Assembly (NCBI RefSeq): GCF_001650735.1
Contig: NZ_LXVY01000034.1
Span: 310,001-374,000 of the forward strand
Length of the DNA stretch: 64,000 nucleotides
From: Sphingomonas sp. TDK1
Lineage (GTDB): Bacteria; Pseudomonadota; Alphaproteobacteria; Sphingomonadales; Sphingomonadaceae
Direction: 5' to 3'
Part shown: in pieces, positions 1 to 9,432 of the stretch
How the letters are laid out: each line of letters opens with the position of its first letter
How positions within the stretch are numbered: position 1 is the first letter of the stretch
Notes under the pieces: generated by a model
Told to the model about the DNA's origin: nothing
Seen by the model: only the letters and a program-made list of their open reading frames with translations
The model's database searches: none
Program-made: the position numbers and the translations under genes

Positions 1-1
1 C

Positions 2-868
2 TATGTCGTGGCCGGTATGATTATCGAGAAGGCTTCGGGCAGGAAGCTGCTCGACTATCTCCAGGCCAGGATCTTCAAGCCGTTGGGGATGGACGCGATC
101 GATCAGGACAAAGCGGTCGGCAAGGGGTTCCCGCAGGGAACGCATCGCTACGCACTCGGTCCGGTACGTCCCGCCAAGCCCGCGGCGGACGGCTGGCTAT
201 GGGCAGCCGGCGAACTGGCGATGAGCGCTGCCGATCTCGCCAAGTGGGACATCGCGCGCATCGAACGCACCGTCATGCCCGCGCGGGACTGGGCAGTGCA
301 GGAAACCGAGGTGAAGCTCGCCGATGGTTCGCCCACCCACTACGGCCTCGGCGTCTCGCTAGGCGAACATGCCGGCAAGAAGGAAGTGTCCCATGGCGGG
401 GAAGCTGTGGGCTTTCTCTCCAGCAACGTCGTGATCCCGGAGGAGCGTTTCGCGGTCGTCTCGCTGGTCAATGCCGATTTCGGCGGTGCCCACGACGCGA
501 TTGCCGAGGGCATCACCGATCTGCTCCTGCCGGTCACCAAGCCAGCAACCGCAGTGCTCGATCAGGAGCGGGACCGGTTGGCCCGCAAGCTGTTCGACCA
601 GCTTCGCGCCGGTACGCCCGATCGCAGCCTGATGACGGAGGACGCGAACTATTTCTTCGATGCCACCGCGCTGGGTGATTATCGTGCGAGCCTCCTGCCG
701 TTGGGCGAACCATTGGCGTTCGAACCGATCGGGAAGGCGCGGCTGCGTGGCGGCTTCGTCAACCGCAACTATCGCATTCGCTACAAGGATCGCAGCCTCA
801 TCGCCGTCACCTATGCGGAGCCCGGCGCCGGCGGGAAGTTCGAACAGTTCCTGGTGATGCCGCGATGA
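2..868 (+). CDS. Serine hydrolase, beta-lactamase/PBP4* family, 3' part
   Basis: The frame is open from base 2, so the gene begins before the window and only about 288 C-terminal residues are visible. The first residues (YVVAGMIIEKASG) match the region after the Y-x-N motif of class C beta-lactamase-like serine hydrolases, and the His-Gly-Gly near residue 130 fits the third active-site box (HxG/KTG). The S-x-x-K nucleophile box must lie outside the window. The last ~100 residues form a C-terminal extension like those of exported members. Family members are peptidases or esterases of unknown substrate, usually exported. Its stop overlaps the next start (ATGA). The exact substrate cannot be read from sequence. 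Confidence 0.8.
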   Translation, partial: YVVAGMIIEKASGRKLLDYLQARIFKPLGMDAIDQDKAVGKGFPQGTHRYALGPVRPAKPAADGWLWAAGELAMSAADLAKWDIARIERTVMPARDWAVQETEVKLADGSPTHYGLGVSLGEHAGKKEVSHGGEAVGFLSSNVVIPEERFAVVSLVNADFGGAHDAIAEGITDLLLPVTKPATAVLDQERDRLARKLFDQLRAGTPDRSLMTEDANYFFDATALGDYRASLLPLGEPLAFEPIGKARLRGGFVNRNYRIRYKDRSLIAVTYAEPGAGGKFEQFLVMPR

Positions 869-1506
869 GTGACGACTCCGTCTCCCGCGCGAAGGATCGC
901 GCCGAAGCTGCTGCCGTGCGGCGGCGCTGGATCACGCTCGGCGAAATCCTGGGCGTCGCGGCAGTGCTGATCTCCGGTCTGACGCTCTGGAACAACTGGA
1001 CCGATCGGCGCGAAACAAAGGCAGAGAAGGCGGCAACCGAACAGCGCGCCTCCGCCAAGGTGGCAAAACTCGTGCTGGTTGCGACCGATCGCGGCAAGCA
1101 GACGCTAACGCTCAAGCCCGCCGCTGCCGAGCAATCTGTGCAGAGCCAATCGATCCTGTTCCCGACCCCGCTCGGCGTCTCCCCCGCCGCGACCACCGGC
1201 GAACCGCGCATCGAAGGTGGTTGGTTCGAGCACGCGCTGGTCAAGGCGCGCGAGACCGCCGGGCTGCCCGACAACAGCCGTGGCGACGATCGGCTGCCGG
1301 TGGTGATCGTTACCCAATTCCTGGCCGATGGCGAACCCCACGAAGATGTCGCGCTATACGACCTGGGCTATTCCATTTCGGGAAAGTTCCTCGGTGGGCA
1401 CAGCATCAGCCTGCGCGGCATCTCGCTGGTCTCGAAGGTGAAGCGCGCCGATGCTCAGACGAAGCTTGACGCTCGATGGAAGTCGCTGCTCCCGGCGGGC
1501 ACGTGA
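865..1506 (+). CDS. Hypothetical single-pass membrane protein
   Basis: 213 residues. The start ATG overlaps the stop of the serine hydrolase (ATGA), so the two are probably co-translated. A charged N-terminus is followed by one hydrophobic segment at about residues 27-43. The remaining ~165 residues carry a net charged stretch (RRETKAEKAATEQR) and then a soluble domain, likely periplasmic. I do not recognise the family. The coupling to the hydrolase suggests a shared role, but no function can be assigned. Confidence 0.65.
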   Translation: MSDDSVSRAKDRAEAAAVRRRWITLGEILGVAAVLISGLTLWNNWTDRRETKAEKAATEQRASAKVAKLVLVATDRGKQTLTLKPAAAEQSVQSQSILFPTPLGVSPAATTGEPRIEGGWFEHALVKARETAGLPDNSRGDDRLPVVIVTQFLADGEPHEDVALYDLGYSISGKFLGGHSISLRGISLVSKVKRADAQTKLDARWKSLLPAGT

Positions 1507-1591
1507 ACTCCGCTGCCCGGCCGTGCACCAGCCCAAAAAACCACCGCCGAACGGACTAGGCGCGGGCCGCGCGGCATCCTAGATCAGGACC

Positions 1592-2986
1592 ATGACGGAT
1601 CTAAACACGCTCGTTCAGCCCGATCGCGGCCAGGCCGCTCGCACCATCCACCTGATTGATGCCAAGGGCTATGACGCCTGGCTCACGGCGCAACCGCCGC
1701 GGCATCGCGCAGCCGCCGCCGCGCAGAAGCTCAGCGCCGCAGCCATGGCGAGCGCGATCCTCCCCGGCGATGCGCCGGAGGATTGGTCCGTCGTCAGCGT
1801 CGTGGCGAATGTCGAGAAGCTGACCTCCTGGTGCCTCGCGAAGCTCGCCGAGACCTTGCCGGAGGGCACCTACCGCGTCGAAGGCGTGGAGCCCGGCAAG
1901 GCGATCTATGGCTGGCTGGTCGCCCAGTATAAGTTCGACCGTTACAAGAAGGCCGACCCCAAGGCGCAGGGCCCGCGCGTGCTGCTTACCGGCGATCCGG
2001 TGAAGATGGACGATGCGGTGCGGATGGCCGCCGTCACCTTCAAGCTGCGCGACCGGATCAACACGGGCGCGAACGACATGAGCCCGGCCGATCTCGAGGC
2101 GGCAGGTGCCGATCTCGCCAAGACCTATGGCGCGACCTTCAGCGTGGTGAAGGGCGAGGAGCTACAGCAGGGCTATGGCATGCTGCACGCCGTCGGCCAG
2201 GCCGCCGGCAAGGGCCGCGAACCGCGCCTCATCGAACTGGAATGGGGCGATCCGGAGCATCCGCGCATCGCCATCATCGGCAAGGGCGTGTGCTTCGACA
2301 GCGGCGGCCTGGACATCAAGCCGGCGGCCGGCATGCGGCTGATGAAGAAGGATATGGGCGGCGCCGCCCATGCCCTCGCGCTTGCCGAACTGGTGATGCA
2401 GAACAAGCTGCCGGTGCGTCTCCACATGCTCGTTCCGGCCGTCGAGAACTCAATCTCGGGCGAGGCGACGCGCCCTGGCGATGTGATGATCTCGCGTAAG
2501 GGCATCACGGTCGAGAACAGCAACACCGACGCGGAGGGCCGCCTGATCCTCGGCGACGCGCTGACCAAGGCGGAAGAGAAGAAGCCCGAGCTCGTGTTCG
2601 ACTTCGCCACCCTCACAGGCGCAGCTCGGGTGGCGCTGGGCGCAGATCTTCAGGCGCTCTTCTCGAACGACGATACGTTGGCAGCGGAAATCCTCGCAGC
2701 CGGCGAGGAAGAGTCCGACCCGATCTGGCGGATGCCGCTCTATGATCCGTACAAGGATCTGCTGAAGTCCGACGTGGCGGACATGGTCAATGCGGCCGAG
2801 GGACCCTTCGGCGGCGCGATCACCGCTGCGCTGTTCCTGAAGGAATTCGCGCCCGCCAACGCGCAATGGGCGCATTTCGACATCTTCTGCTGGAACGGAA
2901 GTTCGAAGCCGGGTCGGCCCAAAGGCGCCGAAGCGGTAAGCCTGCGCGCCACCTGGAAAGTACTCAAGGACCGCTACGGCGGATAA
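1592..2986 (+). CDS. Leucyl aminopeptidase family (M17) protein
   Basis: 464 residues, close to the usual length of M17 cytosolic aminopeptidases, which release N-terminal residues from peptides using two metal ions. The signature NTDAEGRL lies at residues 311-318. The upstream metal and catalytic residues fall in GKGVCFDSGGLDIKP (Lys231, Asp236) and KKDMGGAAH (Asp254). Asp313 and Glu315 complete the metal site and Arg317 is the conserved arginine, so the enzyme should be active. No signal peptide is visible. The start ATG follows a CAGGA box. The 3' end overlaps the convergent GGDEF-EAL gene by 23 bp. Confidence 0.93.
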   Translation: MTDLNTLVQPDRGQAARTIHLIDAKGYDAWLTAQPPRHRAAAAAQKLSAAAMASAILPGDAPEDWSVVSVVANVEKLTSWCLAKLAETLPEGTYRVEGVEPGKAIYGWLVAQYKFDRYKKADPKAQGPRVLLTGDPVKMDDAVRMAAVTFKLRDRINTGANDMSPADLEAAGADLAKTYGATFSVVKGEELQQGYGMLHAVGQAAGKGREPRLIELEWGDPEHPRIAIIGKGVCFDSGGLDIKPAAGMRLMKKDMGGAAHALALAELVMQNKLPVRLHMLVPAVENSISGEATRPGDVMISRKGITVENSNTDAEGRLILGDALTKAEEKKPELVFDFATLTGAARVALGADLQALFSNDDTLAAEILAAGEEESDPIWRMPLYDPYKDLLKSDVADMVNAAEGPFGGAITAALFLKEFAPANAQWAHFDIFCWNGSSKPGRPKGAEAVSLRATWKVLKDRYGG

Positions 2987-4931
2987 GCACCTCGGCCGCC
3001 GGCGGTATGATGCCGCCGGCGAGCCATTGTTCGACTTCCTGCTTCGCCATGGGGCGACCGAAGAGATACCCCTGCCCCTGCGCGCAACCCAGCGCGCGCA
3101 GCATCTGTGCGATTTCCACCGTCTCGATGCCTTCGGCGACGACCGGGAGTTCCAGCGTCTCGGCGAGACCGAGAATGGCGCGAACAATTCGCAGCGCCTC
3201 GGTGCTTTCTCCAAGCGTTTCGATGAATGACCGATCGATCTTGATCTTGTCGAACGGCAGCATGCGCAGATGCTGGATGGAGGCATAGCCGGTGCCGAAA
3301 TCGTCCAGCGCCAGTTGCACGCCCTGGTTCTTCAACGACTCGATCGCGTGATGCGCTTTCTCGGCATCGACGATCAGCGCGTTCTCGGTGATCTCCACGG
3401 TCAGCCGCTGGGGTGGAAAGCCGGTGCGGGCAAGTACCGACAGGATCTTGTGGCTCAGCCAGTCATCGCGAAGCTGGCCCGGGGAAATGTTGATCGCGAT
3501 GCTGGCAGGAACCGGCCAGTCGCGCGTCTCGGCACAGGCGCGATCCAGCAGATCCAGCATCAGCGTATTGAGCAAACCGCATTCTTCCGCGATCGGGATG
3601 AACTGATCGGGGCCTATTTCGATATCGTCGCGACGCCAGCGGGCGAGCAGCTCGAACCCGGTGACACAGCCCGACCGCAGATCGACGATGGGTTGATACC
3701 GGGGATAGAACAGCCCCTGCTCCAGCCCCTCGCGCATCTCCGCCTCGATTGTGGAACGGCGGCGAATTTCCGCGTCCATCTGCGATGCGAAAGCGCAATA
3801 GCAACCGCGGCCGGCCTCCTTCGCCTGATACAGCGCGACGTCCGCCCGGCGCATCAGCGTGTCTGCATCGGTGGCATCATCGGGATAGAGCGCAATGCCG
3901 ACGCTGGCGCCGATATGGTGCATGCGCTCGTCGATCAGGAACGGCCGCGCGACTTCCCGGACAATGGCATGTGCGATGCTGCGGACGCGATCGACCTCTC
4001 CGTCGGCATAAGGAAGCGTGATGGCGAATTCGTCGCCGCCCAGGCGATAGCTGCCGCCCCCCTCTCCCACGACCCAGTTCAACCGACCGGCTACCGCACG
4101 GAGCAGCTGGTCACCCACCGGGTGGCCATGGACGTCGTTGATCGACTTGAAGCGATCCAGATCGACAAGCATGAGTCCGAACTGATTGGGTTCGGCTCGG
4201 CGAAGATATTCCGTCAGCGCGCGCCGATTGGGCAGGCCGGTAAGCGGATCGTGATAGGCGAGCTGGTGCGCCCGCTGCTCGGCCAGCCGCGCGCGCCGCT
4301 GTCCTGCCGCCATTTCCGCACGCGAGGCGAGCACGTCGACAAAGCCGGCATGCGTCGCGCCGAACATTCGCAGAACCACGGCAGATACGAGGATGATGTT
4401 GACGCCCAGACCGACCAGGAATCGGTCTCCCGAGACCACAAGGCAGAAGATCACCGGCGAGGCGCCACAGGCCATGACCAACCACGCCGCGATCGGGAAG
4501 GTCTGCAGGCAGTAACAGCAGGTCACCGCGCCGATGAAGATATACAGCGCGATGCAGGTCCGCCGCGCCAGATCCGCTTGGTCGAACAGGACGAGCGCCC
4601 AGCCGCCAAAGGCAAGGCTGAGCACGGCGGCCGCAACGATCGTACCTATCAGGTAGCGACGGATACGACGGAGGTTGGGCATCGAGTCGCCGCGCCGCGC
4701 CACCCACATGATGCTGCGTACCGCCGCCGCAATCCCCAGCAGACTCGGGGCGAGTACGCTAAGTCGCGGGTGCACCGATCCGTAGGATGCAAAGCCGAGG
4801 AACATCGCGTCCAGGAAGACGAGCGTGTACATCAGCGGAATCTGGCGGCTGAGCACCCGATACTGTTCGGTCAGGATCGCTCTATCGAGCTTCGTCCTTC
4901 CCGATCGTACAAGGTGAATCTGCGGCAGCAT
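2964..4931 (-). CDS. Membrane-bound GGDEF-EAL cyclic-di-GMP enzyme
   Basis: 655 residues from the ATG at 4931, preceded by AAGG. A TTG ten codons upstream, 4 bp after the tpiA stop, is an alternative start. About six hydrophobic segments (residues 30-190) form an N-terminal sensor-like membrane domain. A GGDEF domain follows with an intact GGDEF at 298-302 and no RxxD inhibitory site just before it. Then comes an EAL domain in which the signature reads ELL (427-429), while DDFGTGYAS and AEGIET are intact. The family makes and/or degrades cyclic di-GMP, and both activities look possible. The gene sits directly downstream of tpiA on the same strand. Confidence 0.9.
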   Translation of the reverse strand: MLPQIHLVRSGRTKLDRAILTEQYRVLSRQIPLMYTLVFLDAMFLGFASYGSVHPRLSVLAPSLLGIAAAVRSIMWVARRGDSMPNLRRIRRYLIGTIVAAAVLSLAFGGWALVLFDQADLARRTCIALYIFIGAVTCCYCLQTFPIAAWLVMACGASPVIFCLVVSGDRFLVGLGVNIILVSAVVLRMFGATHAGFVDVLASRAEMAAGQRRARLAEQRAHQLAYHDPLTGLPNRRALTEYLRRAEPNQFGLMLVDLDRFKSINDVHGHPVGDQLLRAVAGRLNWVVGEGGGSYRLGGDEFAITLPYADGEVDRVRSIAHAIVREVARPFLIDERMHHIGASVGIALYPDDATDADTLMRRADVALYQAKEAGRGCYCAFASQMDAEIRRRSTIEAEMREGLEQGLFYPRYQPIVDLRSGCVTGFELLARWRRDDIEIGPDQFIPIAEECGLLNTLMLDLLDRACAETRDWPVPASIAINISPGQLRDDWLSHKILSVLARTGFPPQRLTVEITENALIVDAEKAHHAIESLKNQGVQLALDDFGTGYASIQHLRMLPFDKIKIDRSFIETLGESTEALRIVRAILGLAETLELPVVAEGIETVEIAQMLRALGCAQGQGYLFGRPMAKQEVEQWLAGGIIPPAAEVLIRRSGP

Positions 4932-4965
4932 GGAGGCCTTGTAGCGATAGACCCCCGACAACAGG

Positions 4966-5721
4966 TTAATCCCCTGCCGCTATTTCGGCAGCCGCCTCGA
5001 TAATCGGCACGAACTTGGCCGCGGTGAGGCTCGCCCCGCCCACCAGCGCCCCGTCGACATCGTCTACCGCGAGGATCGATGCGGCATTGGCGCCGCTTAC
5101 CGAACCGCCATACAGGATACGCATATCATTGGCCGAAAGCCCGATCATCCCGCGCAGCTTGGCGCGGAGAATGGCGTGCATGGTCGCGATCTCGTCAAGC
5201 GTGGGCGTCTTGCCGGTGCCGATCGCCCAGCGCGGTTCGTAGGCGATGGTCAGCCAATCAGGCGCGGCGCCGTCCGGCAGCGATTTCTCGATCTGGGATT
5301 GCACGATCCGCTCGGCGCGGCCTGCGTCATGCTCCGCCTCGGTTTCCCCGCAGCACAGGATGACGTTCAGGCCGTGCCGTCGCGCGGCGGCAGCCTTGGC
5401 CCAGGCGTGATGGCTCGTCTCGGCCTGGTCGGCGCGGCGCTCGGAATGGCCGACGATTACCACCCTGGCGCCGGCCTCCACCAGCATCGGGGCGGAGACG
5501 TTGCCGGTATGTGCCCCCGCATCATTCTCGTGCACGTCCTGCGCACCGATGACGAAGTCGCGGGCGATCTCGACAGCCGGCGCAATCAGCGTGAACGGCA
5601 CGCACAGCAGCGCATCGACCTGCGGGTGTTCCCGCGCCGCCGCTGCGATTTCGGCGATCTCCGGCAGTTGGGCACGGGTGCCGTGCATCTTCCAGTTTCC
5701 AGCGACCAGCTTGCGGCGCAT
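4966..5721 (-). CDS. tpiA: Triosephosphate isomerase
   Basis: 251 residues, a normal length for TpiA, which interconverts dihydroxyacetone phosphate and glyceraldehyde 3-phosphate in the cytosol. The catalytic Lys is in NWKMHG (Lys11), the electrophilic His in VGHSERR and the catalytic Glu in AYEPRWAIGTG. The phosphate-binding GG of YGGSVSGANA is present. It is divergent from ppiD with about 118 bp between the starts. This tpiA-ppiD-trp arrangement is common in sphingomonads. The GGDEF-EAL gene follows almost without a gap, so co-transcription is likely. Confidence 0.97.
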   Translation of the reverse strand: MRRKLVAGNWKMHGTRAQLPEIAEIAAAAREHPQVDALLCVPFTLIAPAVEIARDFVIGAQDVHENDAGAHTGNVSAPMLVEAGARVVIVGHSERRADQAETSHHAWAKAAAARRHGLNVILCCGETEAEHDAGRAERIVQSQIEKSLPDGAAPDWLTIAYEPRWAIGTGKTPTLDEIATMHAILRAKLRGMIGLSANDMRILYGGSVSGANAASILAVDDVDGALVGGASLTAAKFVPIIEAAAEIAAGD

Positions 5722-5839
5722 TCATCACTCCCCGAATGTTTCGGCACAGTCGATACCGATTGTGCCGCGCGGCACAAGCTTGAAGGCGCGCCGCACCGGC
5801 CCTAAAGCGGGCCCAAATTCCTCGAACGAACGGCTCTCC

Positions 5840-7783
5840 ATGCTCAACGCCTTCCGGAACTTCACCAAGTCGCGCTACGGCCTGATCATCGTCTTTATCT
5901 TCCTGGGCCTGCTCGCGATCGCCTTTGCGGCAGGTGACGTCACCGGCATGCGTGCCGGCATCACCGGCGCGAACAGCGGCACGCTCGCGACAGTCGCCGG
6001 CCAGAAGGTCACCGAGCAGCAGGTCCGCGACCGGCTGGAACGCTATGTTCGCAATGCGCAGGCGCAGGGCCAGAACATTACCATGGCGCAGCTGCTGGCG
6101 CAGGGCGGGTTCGAGGCCGCGCTGAACGATGCCGTCAACACCGCCGCGATCGAAGCCTTCGCCAACAAGAACGGCATGGCGGTCGGCAAGAAGCTGATCG
6201 ACACCGATATCGCGAATAATCCCCAGTTCGCCGGCATGGACGGCAAGTTCAGTCAGCAGACGTTCGAGCAGTTGCTCGCGCAGAATCGCCTGACCCCGGC
6301 GCAGTTCCGCGAAGGCATGACCACGCAGCGCTATGCTGCCTGGCTCGTCGGCCCGGTCGCGCTTCGCGCACCGGCCCCCGCCGGCGTGGTGACGCCCTAT
6401 GTCGCGACGTTGCTGGAGCGCCGCACCGGCATCGTCGGTTTCGTCCAGTCGCTGGCAATGGATCCGGGCCCTGCGCCGGACGCGAACACCCTCGCCGGCT
6501 ATTATGCCCAGAATCGCAGCCGCTATCAGGTGCCCGAGCGCCGCATTGTCCGCTATGCGGTCGCCCAGCCCGATGTGCTGAAGGCGCAGGTCACCCCGAC
6601 CGACGCCGAGATTGCAGCCGCCTACAAGAAAGAGGCCGCGAAGTACGCCGCAAGCGAAAAGCGCGGTGTAGAGTTGGTGCAGGCGATCAGCCAGTCGGTG
6701 GCCGCAAAGGTTGCCACGGCCGCCAAGGCCGGAGACCTTGCCGCTGCCGCCAAGGCTGCCGGCCTGGAAGCCCGCACGATCGATGCGACCGACAAGGCCG
6801 GGCTCGCGAAGCAGGTTTCCGCTGCCTTTGCAGATGCCGCTTTCACCGCCCCCGCCACCGGCCTGCAGGGTCCCGTGCAGCTTGGCGGCGCCTGGTTCGT
6901 CTATCGCGTGACCAAGGTCGAAAAGATCGCCGCCCGCACGCTCGAGCAGGTCCGCACCGAACTCACCGACGAAGTAGGCAAGCGCAAGCTTGCCGCGCTG
7001 CTGGCCGAATCGCGCCAGGCGATCGAAGATGCGATCGGGGACGGCGCGACCTTTGACGAAGCGGTCGCCAAGGCCAAGCTGACCGCCGTCCGCAGCTCCG
7101 CGCTGATTGCCAACGGCACTGACCCGGACAACGCCGCGTATCAGCCCGACGCCACCGTTACCGCCGTGATGAAGGCCGGCTTCGGCTTTGAACAGGCGGG
7201 CGACGAGCCCCAGGTCATCCCCGTCGGCGCGAACGGCAGCTTCGCGCTCGTCTCGCTCGAGAAGATCGTGCCCGCCGCACCGCGTCCGCTCGCCCAGATT
7301 ACCGAAAAGGTGAAGGCAGACTATTTGCTGGATCAGGCCCTCGCCAAGGCGCGTGCCGCCGCCACCGCCATGCTCCCGAAGCTGCAGAAGGGCGTGCCGA
7401 TGGCGCAGGCGCTGGCGGAGGTAGGCGCAAACAAGGGCGCACCGCCGAAGCCGTTCGACTTCAAGCGGAGCGAACTGCGCGGCAAGGAGAACTTCATCCA
7501 GTTGGCGTTCGACATGCCCGCCAAGACCGCGCGACTGGTCGAGGCACCGAACCGTGCCGGCTATTATGTCGTCTATGTCGATACCATCCAGCCGGGCAAC
7601 GTGGCGGGCGACCCGCAGGGGCCGCAGATTCTGCAGTCGATCACCCAGGCGCTGGGACAGGTCGGTGCGCAGGAATATGAGCGCCAGTTCGCCGCCTCAC
7701 TGGTGAGCGAGCTCAAGGTCCGCCGCAACGAAGCCGCCATCGCGCGGCTCCGTGCCGACCTGCAGCGCAACGGCGCCCAGTGA
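5840..7783 (+). CDS. ppiD: PpiD-like periplasmic folding factor (SurA N-domain/parvulin family)
   Basis: 647 residues from the ATG at 5840. The frame is open well upstream, but that part is antisense to tpiA, and the protein begins naturally with MLNAFRNFTKSRYGL followed by one membrane anchor at about residues 13-31. The rest is periplasmic, with an N-terminal SurA_N-type region and a long, Ala/Lys-rich central part where a parvulin domain is expected. I cannot see a well-conserved parvulin active site, so it may act mainly as a chaperone for outer-membrane and exported proteins. Its stop overlaps the GTG start of trpE (GTGA). Confidence 0.88.
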   Translation: MLNAFRNFTKSRYGLIIVFIFLGLLAIAFAAGDVTGMRAGITGANSGTLATVAGQKVTEQQVRDRLERYVRNAQAQGQNITMAQLLAQGGFEAALNDAVNTAAIEAFANKNGMAVGKKLIDTDIANNPQFAGMDGKFSQQTFEQLLAQNRLTPAQFREGMTTQRYAAWLVGPVALRAPAPAGVVTPYVATLLERRTGIVGFVQSLAMDPGPAPDANTLAGYYAQNRSRYQVPERRIVRYAVAQPDVLKAQVTPTDAEIAAAYKKEAAKYAASEKRGVELVQAISQSVAAKVATAAKAGDLAAAAKAAGLEARTIDATDKAGLAKQVSAAFADAAFTAPATGLQGPVQLGGAWFVYRVTKVEKIAARTLEQVRTELTDEVGKRKLAALLAESRQAIEDAIGDGATFDEAVAKAKLTAVRSSALIANGTDPDNAAYQPDATVTAVMKAGFGFEQAGDEPQVIPVGANGSFALVSLEKIVPAAPRPLAQITEKVKADYLLDQALAKARAAATAMLPKLQKGVPMAQALAEVGANKGAPPKPFDFKRSELRGKENFIQLAFDMPAKTARLVEAPNRAGYYVVYVDTIQPGNVAGDPQGPQILQSITQALGQVGAQEYERQFAASLVSELKVRRNEAAIARLRADLQRNGAQ

Positions 7784-9267
7784 TCCAGGGTCTCGACGCC
7801 GCCCGCGCAGCGCTCGCCCTTGGCCGGCCTGCGCTGGTCTGGCGCCAGCAGGTCGCGGATACCGAGACGCCGGTCGCCGCCGCACTCAAGCTGATACAGC
7901 CGGGCCGGGGCGACTTCCTGCTCGAGTCGGTCGAGGGCGGCTCGGTGCGCGGGCGGCACAGCCTGATCGGGCTGGCACCGGACCTCGTGTTCCGTGCGAC
8001 CGGCACGGAGGCGGAGCTGAACCCCCACTGGATGACGGATCGCACTGCGTTCGAGCCGCTATCCGCCGATCCACTTACCGCGCTTCGCACGCTGGTCGCG
8101 GATTGCCGTATGGACGTACCGGCGGAGCTGCCGCGCGCGCTCGCCTGCCTGGTAGGCTATTTCAGCTACGAGACCGTCGGGCTGGTCGAGAAATTGCCCC
8201 GCCCCCCGCAGAGCCCCGTCGGGGTGCCGGACATGATCTTCGTGCGGCCCACGGTGCTGCTCGTGTTCGACCGGCTGGCGGACAAATTGTTCTTCGTCGC
8301 GCCGGTCTGGCCCGGCGCCGACCCGGAAGCCGCGGCCGAGCGCATCGATGCGGTCGCCGCGCAACTCGCCAGCACCCCCCTCCCCGCCCCGGTCCGGGCG
8401 GAGCCACGCGCCATCCAGCCGACGCCGGTGCTCGCGGAAGGGCGCTATGCCGAGATGGTCGCCGCGGCGAAGGACTATATCGCGGCTGGCGACATCTTTC
8501 AGGTGGTGCTTGCCCAACGCTTCACCGCACCGTTTCCGCTGCCCCCGTTCGAGCTCTATCGCGCCCTTCGGCGGATCAATCCCTCGCCCTTTCTCTATCA
8601 TCTCGACCTGCCGGGCTTTGCGCTCACCGGATCGAGCCCCGAGATCCTCGTCCGTGCCCGCGATGGCGAGATTACGATCCGTCCGATCGCCGGTACCCGT
8701 CCACGCGGCCGCACCGCCGCCGAGGACGAGGCCAACCGCGCCTCGCTGCTGGCCGACCCCAAGGAGCGCGCCGAGCATCTGATGCTGCTCGATCTGGGCC
8801 GCAACGACGTCGGCCGCGCCGCAGCCCCTGGCAGCGTTCGGGTGACCGACAGCTATACGGTCGAATTCTACAGCCATGTCATGCACATCGTATCGAACGT
8901 GGTCGGCCGCCTGCGGGACGATGCCGATGCGATCGACGCGCTGTTCGCGGGCTTTCCCGCAGGCACGGTGAGCGGCGCGCCGAAGGTCCGCGCCTGCGAA
9001 ATCATCGCCGAGCTGGAGGCGGAGACGCGCGGTCCATATGCGGGCGGCGTCGGCTATTTTTCGCCGGATGGTTCGATGGATTCGTGCATCGTGCTACGCA
9101 CCGCCCTGGTGAAGGACGGTGTGATGCACGTGCAGGCCGGCGCCGGGATCGTCGCCGACTCCGATCCCGTTTATGAACAACGCGAATGCGAAGCCAAATC
9201 GGGCGCACTGTTCGCCGCCGCGCGCGAGGCGATCGCGCGCGCCAGCGAGGCGGGCTTCGGGCAATAG
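7780..9267 (+). CDS. trpE: Anthranilate synthase component I
   Basis: 495 residues, starting at a GTG that overlaps the ppiD stop. The enzyme uses chorismate plus TrpG-supplied ammonia to make anthranilate, the first step of tryptophan synthesis. The N-terminal FLLESVEGG matches the tryptophan feedback site. Chorismate-binding motifs include LTGSSPEILV, PIAGTRPRG, LGRNDVGR and the C-terminal GTVSGAPKVRACEII, and AGAGIVADSDPVYE closes the fold. TrpG lies 690 bp downstream, separated by a repeat and a minus-strand gene, so the two subunits may not share one uninterrupted transcript. Confidence 0.97.
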   Translation: MIQGLDAARAALALGRPALVWRQQVADTETPVAAALKLIQPGRGDFLLESVEGGSVRGRHSLIGLAPDLVFRATGTEAELNPHWMTDRTAFEPLSADPLTALRTLVADCRMDVPAELPRALACLVGYFSYETVGLVEKLPRPPQSPVGVPDMIFVRPTVLLVFDRLADKLFFVAPVWPGADPEAAAERIDAVAAQLASTPLPAPVRAEPRAIQPTPVLAEGRYAEMVAAAKDYIAAGDIFQVVLAQRFTAPFPLPPFELYRALRRINPSPFLYHLDLPGFALTGSSPEILVRARDGEITIRPIAGTRPRGRTAAEDEANRASLLADPKERAEHLMLLDLGRNDVGRAAAPGSVRVTDSYTVEFYSHVMHIVSNVVGRLRDDADAIDALFAGFPAGTVSGAPKVRACEIIAELEAETRGPYAGGVGYFSPDGSMDSCIVLRTALVKDGVMHVQAGAGIVADSDPVYEQRECEAKSGALFAAAREAIARASEAGFGQ

Positions 9268-9310
9268 GCCGGTCCGCCAGCCCCTGCGAAGCCGACCCTC
9301 GATCCTGATC

Positions 9311-9403
9311 GTCATCCCGGCGAAGCCGAAACCGGGTGGCCGCTTGGCTTCGGCAAGAATCGGAGCGGAAGTGCCAATGGGTCCCGGCTTTCGCCGGGAT
9401 GAC
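9311..9403. repeat. Palindromic intergenic repeat (REP-like)
   Basis: GTCATCCCGGCGA at 9311-9323 is matched by its reverse complement TCGCCGGGATGAC at 9391-9403. Between them are inner complementary pieces (CGAAGCC/GGCTTCG and CCCGGC/GCCGGG), so the whole element can fold into a branched hairpin. Short elements with the core 'cgtcatcccggcgaa' are widespread in sphingomonad intergenic DNA. This copy lies downstream of trpE, in the 165-bp gap before a convergent gene, and could act as a transcript end. Confidence 0.7.
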
Positions 9404-9432
9404 GGCTGCGTACTGCGGCGCGCGCGGCGCGA

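Noticed and set aside
3270..5003. 577-codon plus-strand frame antisense to the GGDEF-EAL gene
   Set aside because: No family signal, while the minus strand encodes intact GGDEF and EAL domains.
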